From assembly GCF_003590095.1 (NCBI RefSeq), contig NC_039502.1, positions 2,418,001-2,482,000 of the forward strand: a DNA stretch of 64,000 nt. The letters run 5' to 3'. Under the pieces are notes generated by a model that made no database searches, was not told the DNA's origin, and saw nothing but the letters and a program-made list of their open reading frames with translations. A program made the position numbers and the translations under genes. Source of the DNA: Trichoplusia ni. Lineage: Eukaryota; Arthropoda; Insecta; Lepidoptera; Noctuidae. Positions 38,912 through 49,300 of the stretch are shown piece after piece. Each line of letters starts with the position of its first letter. Within the stretch, counting starts at the first letter, position 1.

Positions 38912-39260
38912 TCCTTACATACATATTATAAAACAAAGTCCCCCGCCGCGTCTGTCTGTCTGTCTGTTCGCGATAAACTAGAAAAGTACTGAACGGATTT
39001 TTATGCGGTTTTCAACGATAGATAGAACAATTCTTGAGGAAGGTTTTAGTGTATAATAAGTTTAGGTTTTGTGTAAACTGACGATATTACAGCGATATTA
39101 GTTAAACATGTCGGAAAAAATTAAGCCATTCGAGAGCTTTCATCGAGAACGCTGCCAAAACCTTTTGAGTTACAACAAAACAATGTATGGCAAGTTTGTA
39201 CCTCTTTAATAGATCTACAAAAAAGTCCGCGGTGGTATATGTCTATCTTCCAAGGATAAC
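38912..39260 (+). repeat. Dispersed lepidopteran repeat
   Basis: CTTACATACATATTATAAAAC, AAAGTCCCCCGCCGCG, TCTGTCTGTCTGTCTG, TTCGCGATAAACTAG and ACTGAACGGATTTTTATGCGG form the start of a very common moth element. The body to about 39260 follows the same pattern. The right boundary is uncertain. Confidence 0.6.
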
Positions 39261-39499
39261 CCACAATAACCATTTTTATGTGTTTTCTTAATACAGTAAA
39301 ATTATTGGTTACTTACGAACCTCTTTTTAACAATACAGTATTAATCCTTATCCAAATAAATAAGTTAGATATATTATGCATGTAATATAGAACAAAATTG
39401 CCTTTTACACTACGCCAAAAATGTTAATAGGTAATGAGTTATCGTAATATTAAAATCTCCGCGCGAGAAATTAAAAATCGATGAAACGTAGCGAAGATA

Positions 39500-39772
39500 T
39501 CGTTGGCATCTATATACTTATTGTACTATATATATACTAATTACTATGTATATACTATGTATGTACTATATATATACTAATTGTTTGTTTGAACGCGCTA
39601 ATCTCAGAAACTACTGGTTCAAATTGAAAAAATATTTTTGTGTTGAATATACCATTAATCGAGGGAGGTTTTAGGCTATATGTATATCATCACGCTGCGA
39701 CCAATAGGAGCGAAGAAAAAGTCATAACTTATATCTTCTAACCACGCAGACGAAGTCGCGGGCAACAGCTAG
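39500..39772 (+). mobile_element. Non-autonomous Helitron-like element, 5' end disrupted
   Basis: TTGTTTGTTTGAACGCGCTAA, GAAACTACTGGTTC, TTTTGTGTTGAATA and the terminal GACGAAGTCGCGGGCAACAG then CTAG|T match the intact copy at 41430-41661. The 5' end is replaced by a degenerate tandem array of ACTATATATATACTAATT-like units at about 39520-39580. Confidence 0.65.
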
Positions 39773-41429
39773 TCACATATAAATTGTCACAAAGAAATTC
39801 GCACATACATTCGAAAAGACACAGATTTAAAGAACCGTGTCTTGGCAATCCGACGGTCATACTAAAAGTTCAAATATAAGCCTGTATATTTTAAGCCACA
39901 CTTCAGCTAAACAATTATTAATATATATAATTAAAAGCCACATAACTCATTCACATCGACACAAATAAACTGTTAAGTAACGCTAAGGTCGCCACGTCCT
40001 TATCAGTGTTATCAGTGCAATAGTCGTGATTTACAGCGACTCGTTATGTCAGCCGGGTCGGAGGGCAACGAACGTGCTCTAATAAATACTGAAGCAATCT
40101 TGTTCGTTTTTCATTGTTGAGGTTCACGTGGTTGTGAATGTGGTTTTGGTTGTTCAGCATGTATTTTAACTGCCGACTCCTTAACTAAAGGCAAGAGCGA
40201 GTCCCTTTGCTGGCCATTAAAGAAGCACCGCTCTGTCCGTGCGTCTGTTAGTAGTCACTAGACTGTTTCGTATGAACCATGAAAGCAAGACAAATAAACT
40301 GTTCACAGATGATGTTATAACAGCAAATACTCACTAATAATTATTTTCGATCTTATTTCTAACTGTACTTACTCTTGCATAGATTGACATGTAGATGACA
40401 AACACTTTTTTTAATGAATTTGTGTTCGATAAACAAGTTCCAATATCTAGTAACAACGTTAGAAGCCTGTGTTAAAAGTAGGTAGTGCTTAGTAGTGTTA
40501 GCTTATATTTCGAACAACGGCACTTGAATCTAACTCCGTTATTCCAAGAATCGGTTTGCAATTAGCCCAATACCAATTATAAAACTCTTTACAAAAGACT
40601 TCAATTCTTATTTCTTTTTGTACAATCGCGATATACTTTCTGCGTAAATTTGCGTCTGAATAGTATTTGTTTCAAGATTAATAGCCTTAATTTGTTCTGA
40701 CCTTGATTTTATCACGAGTTCTATATTATAAAAATACTTACGAGAGGAAAAAAAACACAAAAAATATCATAAATACCGCGTGTTATGTAATTGGAATAGC
40801 TCATGCGAATTAAAAAGCTTTGAATTCGTAGTCGAGATTTTTCTGCAATAAATTTGGCCTGACAATCTGCGCCTACGCCGGCAGACTCGTTCCGAGCGAG
40901 CTGTTCTCAAGGTCACTGAATCACTTGCTTATTTAAGTTGCGTCATTATATTTTTAACATGTGTCTGGGCTTTCATCGCGCGTCGTAATGTAGGCAATTT
41001 ATACTGCGGTAATGGTATTATGGCACACCTGCTCCACGGTAAAAGGGAAAGCAAGGTACCCGGTAAAAAGGGAAGGGAGAACTACCCCGCGAGCTTTAGT
41101 CTGACGTAGTCTAACATAAGCATAGCCGGCTGGCAGCGATTTGGTGTGTAAGAAACCCATAATGGGGAAAAAATTGCCAATTTACCTTTACCTCACACAG
41201 TATGTTGTAATAAAATTTTAGCTTATATGCCATGTAATTAATGTTCATACTTATCATATCAATCTATATTTATTTTGCTACGAGTCAAAATGAACGTTCT
41301 ACTCTAACTATAAATTAATTATCCTGTTTCTCATATCAATCATGTTTTGTTTATAACTATGTTTTTGGCGTATATTTTGCGCTGTTTAAACTTAAACATG
41401 CGTTTGTTACATTACTTGTGCGTTTACTG
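39773..41429. other. Non-coding stretch
   Basis: AT-rich overall. 40860-40920 is GC-richer and holds a TCAAGGTCA monomer nuclear-receptor-like site at 40907-40915. No coding exon. Confidence 0.4.
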
Positions 41430-41661
41430 TCTATACTAATGAGCTGATGAGCTTGTTTGTTTGTTTGTTTGAACGCGCTAATTTTAGGAACTACTGGTTC
41501 GAATTGAAAAAATATTTTTGTGTTGAATACACCATTTATCAAGGAAGACTATAGGCTATATAACATCTCGCTGCGACTAATAGGAGCGAAGAAACATTGG
41601 AAAATGTGGAAAAAACGGGGAAAATTCTAACCACGTGGACGAAGTCGCGGGAAACAGCTAG
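41430..41661 (+). mobile_element. Non-autonomous Helitron-like element, near full length
   Basis: Starts TCTATACTAATGAGCTGATG and ends GACGAAGTCGCGGG...CAGCTAG followed by T. TC at the 5' end and CTRR-T at the 3' end with a GC-rich near-terminal segment are Helitron hallmarks, and no terminal inverted repeat or target duplication is seen. It resembles the short non-coding Helitrons common in Lepidoptera and encodes nothing. Confidence 0.7.
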
Positions 41662-44600
41662 TTATTAATATAGCAACTTTTTAATTTGTTATGTTGTTTA
41701 TTAAATTAATTTAAGTAAATTTTTGAAAGGGGCTTTACCGAGGATTTATAAGTAATACAAAATCAAGCGTTATTTAAGACAAATTTTATATCATTGTGTC
41801 GGTAGATCTTTAGGTCAACGTTCTATGGTCTCTACATATTTGTTAAGATATGGGAATAGTAATTAATAGCATAATATTAGCTAAACTAAATTTATCAAAA
41901 AAAAAAGACATCAAAGAAAATGTTTAAAACCGAAACAAATGATTGACGAGTTCATGGTGTAGTTATATGGTACAGTACAAAATTGTGCGCCACGTTACAA
42001 CCCTAATTGTAAAAGCTATTGGACCGGACAAATCAAATGGGCTCAATGGTTCGGAACACTACGATAATACCGGATACTAATAAAATAAGTTTGAACTAAA
42101 AGGGTATAACTATTGTTTACAATACTATTTATTAATTGGAACTTTAAAAAATGTTGTTTAAGCTGCGTAAAAGCGTTCATTTGTGGTACCGGGTGGAGAT
42201 TCCTAGAATTTTGCAGAAATAGTAAACTTGTGAGTAAACTAGGAAATATTGTTGAATTTTCCTGAGTTAAATAGCTCGATTTTTGAGATATGCGATTCAA
42301 TGTTTTGACTGTGATCATTAGAGGCAATAGATTTCAACATGCAAGTAAATTCGACTTCTAAATATGTACTTTTAAAAATGTTGTCTATTCAAATCGATAC
42401 TTTTCTTTCGGCTATCGCACCTATTGGCCTTACCAGCAATGATCCTTACGGTACATAAATTTTTGGAGTTGTCCTTTTACAATCACAAAGTGTTGTTTTA
42501 TGTTTTTTTTTTTGTACAACTGTATTATATTTTGATTATAGTCGACAAAAAGTCCACTATTGTTACTGAACATTATCACAAATTTTATTCAAGGTTATTT
42601 ATCACTAAAAACCATAAACCCGACAAAATGTAACCGTAACTTGTATCCTTAACTATAATTATGCGTTATCTACAAGTACAGAATAACTCGACATCGTTAA
42701 CTAAGTCATTGTAGTGTTATTGTTTGAACAAGTGTTTATCGTATATATTAAAAGCACGTGGTTTTGAACCATGAGTCTCAAGTAAGGTTAGGAGTGAGTC
42801 AATTTGAATAATAATCCTATTCATATTTTAATTTTAATATTGACGCGTCATATTGGCGTTGGAATAGTCAAGAACGATGGCTCATAATTTAAACAATCAA
42901 TATCTCTATTAAGCCTATTTAGTAAGAAGAATTCTGTTGTATCTAATACAGTAATCTTTGGTGCTTGACAGAGTTTACTATTAAATTAATGAAGGTAAAA
43001 TGTAAACCAATGTTGTTAGTTCTAGCCACAGCGTAGCTTGAGTTTGTTTCGATATTTCCTCTCAGATGATAGATCCTTTTTACTGAATAAATATTTTCAT
43101 TATTATCTCGATATGGCTGTAAGGGGCAGCAAAGAGGCTGGTATTCAAGGTATGATACTTGTATTTGTTTTATATTGAACCTCCAAAGAGATCTAATATA
43201 TCTCAAACTATACGTTCGAGTGGAGTCTTCATTTAGGCTATTTTTATTTTGTTCCATGATTACGCTTTTTGCGTACTAGTGTTTGACAAATAGCCTTATA
43301 TTAATCATGCTTAGAATTAAATCAAGAAAGACACTTTTTGTTATACTTCTTAAGTTTATTAAGTATTAGCGGTTGTTGCCTCATATGACCTCTTACACAA
43401 ATGTCGAATCAACTAAACAAACAATAAAATATATTTTCAGCTGTATTTTTATAATCGTCATGGAATTACATTAATATCGATTCTAGAAAATGGTATTGAC
43501 GATCTTTAATTATTATTTAACTGCGTTTACGATGCTGGGAAAAACAAAAACATTAGTTTTAACCCTAACGATGTTTACTGGAACAGCTAATCAGGAAGAA
43601 AAACAACATCTTATTGGTGTAAACGACGTACTAACGGGGTTAATTATTGACTCATAAGTAGTGTGAATCAAACTAAGACTTTTGTTTTCATCTGCCCGTT
43701 TATGAGCTCCAAATGAGAAAGGTATTTAGATACAGATTATAAAAACGACTCCTGCCAAAAGGATTTTGATCCTTACATCGCGCGGGATTTCAAAAACATT
43801 CGACTTATATAGACACCAAGCCTCAGAACAAATAGTCGTGGATCCGTACCCACACGTTGTGCACAGTGGGTTTGTCGTCAAAACCAACAGTAAGGACTGT
43901 ATCCTGCTAGACGCAGTATATTTCACCTTGTCGCCTTCACGGTAGCAATAATCTTGCTTTAAGAAGTCGCTCATGTATGATGAGGCACTATACGTAGCTT
44001 TGCAGTTTTTATATTGCGCACGTATGATGGCAATCAAATGGCATCCTCGGTTCTGCTTCGTCACACACAGTTTTTGCATTGATTAATTAATCATGCATTG
44101 TTTTCGGCATTAAAATACTGGTCGGTCTACTCAATCTGTGTAAACAACTACGCACTTGCATATATTTGAATTATTAAAATTATATTGATGCATATAATTT
44201 TAATAATTCAAATGTAATGTGGAGATGTAAATAATGTGCACCGCTACTATGATACATAATGTTGTTTGCTGATGTTTTGGCTTACTACAGTGACCTATTC
44301 CTGATGGAGATAAACCAAATAACCAGTGAAGGTCTAAAATTACATACTGTTTAAGTACGGTACGATAATTTCAGCATTTGAACAATACAGGGTACAATAT
44401 TCTCATCACTTATAGGGATTGGATGAGCAGGAAATATTGTCTAGTCCATGTTTAAAGATACAACAACTTGTTCAATTTTTCACTTATTCATATTTGAAAA
44501 AGGATTAATGAAAAACATAACGTCATAAACTATTAAATATTATTATGTAAGTAATATTTAATTGGAGAGGTGTGTTCACTCTTATTTAACAGTACCTAAC

Positions 44601-44662
44601 CAAACATTTAAAGAAAGCTGTATCAATAAAAGCAGAAGTTTAAATTGGGATAGCACTCATCT
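41662..44662. other. Non-coding stretch with a hairpin and old repeat pieces
   Basis: 43910-43962 holds a weak copy of the dispersed TCGCCTTC...AGCAATAATCTTG motif. The 117-codon minus-strand frame at 43726-44079 overlaps it and is probably not a gene. A perfect 22-bp hairpin lies at 44164-44213. Confidence 0.4.
44164..44213. repeat. Perfect 22-bp inverted repeat, 6-base loop
   Basis: The arm at 44164-44185 (starting ATTTGAATTATTAAAA) is exactly complementary to 44192-44213; loop TGATGC. Confidence 0.9.
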
Positions 44663-44854
44663 TAATATATATAAATCTCGTGTCACAATGTTTGTCCTCA
44701 ATGGACTCCTAAACCACTTAACCGATTATAATAAAATTCGCACACCATGTGCGAACTGCATATGATCCAACTTAAGAGATAGGATAGTTTAAATCTGAAG
44801 TTATAGTCGCAATTTCTTCTAACCACGCGGACCAAGTCGCGGGCAACAGTTAGT
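44663..44854 (+). mobile_element. Helitron-like short element
   Basis: TTAATATATATAAATCTCGTG, GGACTCCTAAACCACTTAACC, ATTCGCACACCATGTGCGAAC and the end CACGCGGACCAAGTCGCGGGC...CAGTTAGT match a common moth element whose usual end is CTAGT; here the C is mutated to T. Confidence 0.6.
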
Positions 44855-45920
44855 TTCTTATATAATTTTCATTTTCTCAAGGAAAGCGTTTTCAATCTGC
44901 AAGGTGGATCGTGAAGTCATGTCAGTGCTGAGTAATCTATGCACTAGTGCTGCCATTAATGATAATAGCTTCATTCTACTAAGCTATCTGTATTGCCATT
45001 GTTATGAATGTCACAGCCACTATGTGCGAGCATCTATTGTGGAATTATTACATAGTTTACAAACTATCTTCGTAATGAGTTTACTAACAAATATGATCAA
45101 TATCCAAAGCCGAAAAAAAACCATAAAAAGAAACGATAATTTTGTATTGATAAGGAATTTGTTATTGTAGGATCCTTAAAGGTCAGTTCGAAAAGAAATG
45201 GTTTGGTAATTAGTAGTTTCTCAACTCAATGGCCTGTCATAAAGCTACATTGTTTTAATTAACTGCTTTCAAACAATGCACCTGCATATTATTGCCACAG
45301 ACCCGCCAAAGAACCCAATATGGAACACAAACTAGTACAGAACATTCCAAATTAATCCGTGGGTGGAAATTCGTAGATTAGATTAAAGCTCTTAATTTGG
45401 TTCCAGTCGGAAATTGGACCAGATTAAAATGTTAGGTTATGTCATTACGGACTTACAACATCCCATTCTGTTGCTCTAGTAAGATGACTAGGCCATCGTG
45501 TGTGAAGACAACCGGTCTATTGATTTAGCTGAGGTAGAATCATGATGTTTAGAAGAATCCAGTGAGACTGGACTTAATTAAACAATGATTTACGATGTAA
45601 ACTTAAATCGAAATCTAAATTAAAAGTTAAAGGTTTTTCAGTCTGGATTGTAGCTGATAAAATGGACCAACTAACAGTTGGTAGTAATTGCATTGCATTG
45701 CAAATACATATACCGCGTGGTGTGAAACCTAATAATCGACGTTAAGCTGCCCGCACGGGTATTAGCCCTTATCTCGTTAACCCATTGACTTTCGTTTATG
45801 CCTATAGTCAGCAAAACGTCCCTTCTAAGCGAATGAAGTTGTCTCACTGTTTTTCACTTATTCAGCTAACAGATGATGCATTTTGTTATCGAATCTCTTG
45901 TGTCATAACTCCTCAATCAT
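44855..45920. other. Non-coding stretch, nothing recognised
   Basis: No coding exon. The 88-codon frame at 44904-45170 has no recognisable features. The last eight bases are the left target duplication of the MITE that follows. Confidence 0.4.
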
Positions 45921-46209
45921 CAGTGCCGGCGTTAGGGGGGGGGGGGCGTGATGGGGCGATGGCCCAGGGCGACAAATTCTGGGTGGCGCCAAGGTCTGAA
46001 GTTTTAGTCTCTTGCCGATAACCCTCAGAACTGTGCTCGACGCTAGAGGTGGAATACTTCCACCACCAAACGTAACGCTAAAGGAAAGATGACATTCGTA
46101 ATATAATTTTACTTGGGATCAGCAAAAAACTAACACTTGATATTGCTTCCCTCAAGTGGGCGCCACAATATTTTCGCCCGGGGTGTCAGTGGCCCTTACG
46201 CCGGCACTG
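45921..46209. mobile_element. hAT-superfamily MITE (289 bp) with perfect 8-bp target-site duplication
   Basis: Terminal inverted repeats start CAGTGCCGGCGTTAGGG on the left and CAGTGCCGGCGTAAGGG on the right (reverse complement), 16 of 17 bases matching. The flanks are TCAATCAT at 45913-45920 and TCAATCAT at 46210-46217, a perfect 8-bp duplication. CAGTG termini with an 8-bp duplication define hAT elements. There is no transposase. A run of 12 G (45935-45946) extends the left terminus. The right end is 102 bp upstream of the first coding exon of MCT-B. Confidence 0.9.
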
Positions 46210-46323
46210 TCAATCATACTATCTGAAGTGATGGCGAAGGGCGAATTGTCTCAAAAGTTCTTGTATTGTAGTTCCAAATGTTTGATTTGTTAATGTTTCT
46301 CTTGTCTGCAGCTTTGAGGCGCG

Positions 46324-49300
46324 ATGAAGCAGCGGGTCGCGACTGATGAACGTCCCTTCCAACCGACCACTACGAATGGTAGTGGAGCGGGTCGGGACTC
46401 CCCCAGTGAACCATACTCGGATGCTGGACCAGAAGCGACTTTGGTAAGTGTACTTCCAATATTTCGAGTGTTCAAATTCAAATAGAAACGAACTCTGGTT
46501 CAAATTTTTAATCCTTAAGATTAATTCTACTGAGTGTTATCACTTCGAACGTAATCTAACCTCGTTGCTTTTAGGTCTAGGTTGAATAAAAAAATCTTTA
46601 TGGTGACAACCTCATTTCAATTCTCGTGACAAGATAATTTTCAACAATAAAAAGAAACATTCACTGACAAGAGATTCGTTTGTACGTCTTTGTGACATAA
46701 TATTGAAATAACATGGCCAACAGATTTTAGGGGAAAATTAAGATTCAATGGGGCGAAGCGAGATGTATTCCCCGTATTCCCAGCTGTCTGGTTATGTCAG
46801 ATTTTTTAGTGAATTTTAATAAATTTATCCCCATAATTGTTGGCTTCCACATTTTCTACGTTCTGTTTGGCTTCGAAAGCGTAAGCTGTTGCCGAGGCAC
46901 TTGCAGCGCTGTTCTATGTCAGACTGAAGAGATAGAAATTAAATCCGAATGTGTGAGCACCTGCAGCTGTGAACCAGAATGACCATACAATAGACAGGCT
47001 TCATGACGAGGCGGAGAAGCAGATCCATCACAAATTAAAAAAACCCTTTTCAATACAAGATGACGGCACTTGAAAAAAAGCTGCGAAGAAATAGAATAAT
47101 ACGCAAGATTGCCGAACGTATAATAAACGCGTGTCTTCTTGCTACAATTTCGTTGGCGTTTGCTGAGATAACTATGACGGTACTGATACTGTTACTATAG
47201 GTGCCATTGTTATAAACGAAACAACTTCAGCAATATCGCAACAAAATGGCTTTTAGCAGAATGTGGCAAAGAAGGAGGGAGATTGTACACAAGGCAGCTG
47301 AAGTGGTTGTGGATGTTTTGGCATGGGCAACGCTTATAGTCGGGACATATATTTTGTTGTCTTGTTAAATATCATGCATCTAAAACCGCTTTAGCCAAGG
47401 ACTCTGTAGTAACAACATCACAAGTTACACCTCAGCTAAACGCTACGGCCTTGCGGTATTGATGTACACATATATCGCTTGATAACAATAATTTGAATAA
47501 ACCTTTCTCATTAATGTAATAAGTAATTAATTAAACATTTATATAAAACAAAAATTTAGTATTTCACTGGCTACATATATGTTTTTGCGGCAATATTTAT
47601 AATATAGAAGTGGTACTACGCAACAAGAACTTATGGACTGGCAGACCAATATAAGGAACTCAATATTATATTATTATCTTCAATAGTATTATCTTTACAT
47701 ATCTGGAGAATCAATCATGTAGGAAAATTCGGTACAACATTTGTACTGCATCTCATTATGGAGTTTTAATTGAAAGAATCATCAAATAACTCTTAATTGT
47801 TAAATGTAGCTTGAGACCCGTGATGAACATTTAAATAAATAATATTGGACAACATTCACACAACGCCATCTAGTCTCAAATTAAGCAGAGCTTGTGTTAT
47901 GAGTACTAGACAACTGATAAACATATTTATATAGTTCTAATTACATACATATTATAGATAAATTACACCCAGACACAGAACAAAATGATCGTGCTCATCA
48001 CACAAACATTTGTCCTGGGTGGGAATCGAACCCACGACCTCCGGTATAGCAGTCAGGGTCACTAACCACTAGACCCACAGGCCCCCCTATTGAACAATTG
48101 AACCATTGAACAAGCCTCTTCTTTACGACTATGGCTCTAGAAAGAAGGACCGCATTTCAACTGCAATTGCAGTTCAAGTGCTGTCGGGCATTCAAACGGC
48201 ACGTTCCAGTTAGACGAAATGAAGAGCATACCTTATAAATATAAAAATACTATTACATACTTGAAGTTTCAAAATCTGAGTAATCATTTAAAGTTTGATG
48301 TTTACGCACGCTTGTATTGAATTAGGAAAAGAGAGATAAGATAGGAAACAGCACCGAGGTTAGAAAGTTACTGAATCTATATTCTATAGGTATCCAAATT
48401 GATTATTTAATATTTTTAAATAAGTTTCTTTCTTCGCTAAGACAAACAGACAAATGTCAATGTCTAAAGAGACTGGCTATCTAAAGTAGATATAAAAAAG
48501 TTTTGCAGTGCCTGATAAATGGGTCCGCAATGGATACCTATTTATTTTTAAGACGAAGAAGTGTTAATGAAAATATGAAGAAATGGGATACATTTGACCA
48601 GACAAGTACTAAATCAGACCCCATCACTGATAAAACCTCAGCAGATGATAATATAGTAACCTATCTTTTCGACAATTTATTACTGTTGTGTTGTCAACGT
48701 TTCGTGTATCAGTGGCATCGTATAAGAGATCTTCTAGAAAACTGTAAGGATATGCCGTAGCTTTTTACATATTGTTGTTCGGTGATTTAGATAGCAGATG
48801 AGCTCTCTTTTGTATAATAAGCTTTTTGCTACAAGCAAAAATTTTACCCTGTTAAATTGACGCGCTTTCCAGCGAAAATTTTAAGCGGATACTAACTTAC
48901 TATTTATTATTTAAATCTTGTTAGGTACCAATTTAGTTATATCAAATAAAAAAAGGACATTATCACAAGCAATATAATAGCGTGGAAAATTACATTCGTA
49001 ATTTCACCAGACTTCAAATATTGTATTTTTTAAATAATCAGAACATTTTTTTTATGATTCCATACATAGGTACTGTGTTATTTTAAAATGTAATTTTGTG
49101 TAAATCATACTTTGTGAGTCTTAAGAATAATTTTATTCCAGGTCGTTCCCCCGGACGGCGGTTGGGGTTGGGTGGTAGTCGCCGCCTCCTTCATGTGCAA
49201 CTTCATAATAGACGGCATCATTTTATCTGGAGGAGTCCTCAACGATGGAATTAAGAAAGAATTTAATGTAAGTAACGAAATGTTTATTTATAAAACGAAA

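Larger units (their letters stand above)
46444..49141. other. Intron 1 (coding) of MCT-B, with small-ORF cluster and SINE
   Basis: Donor GTAAGT at 46444 and acceptor TTATTCCAG ending at 49141. The left third holds three small ORFs and an AATAAA at 47496-47501; a minus-strand SINE follows at 47846-48087. The frame at 48503-48760 (85 codons, plus) has fairly protein-like composition but no recognised family. Confidence 0.8.

Noticed and set aside
43726..44079. 117-codon minus-strand frame, the longest unexplained one in the intergenic DNA
   Set aside because: Overlaps a dispersed motif, has no domain features and no splice or promoter context; kept only as a remote possibility.
45935..45946. 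Run of 12 G as a quadruplex
   Set aside because: It is one uninterrupted run within a MITE terminus, not four spaced G-tracts; length could also be an assembly artefact.
46219..46503. 94-codon minus-strand reading frame over the first MCT-B coding exon
   Set aside because: Antisense shadow; the plus strand has correct splice sites and joins in phase to the PDGGWGW exon.
48015..48087. Possible tRNA gene on the minus strand
   Set aside because: Good A and B boxes but no acceptor stem, and a SINE body follows; it is the head of a SINE.
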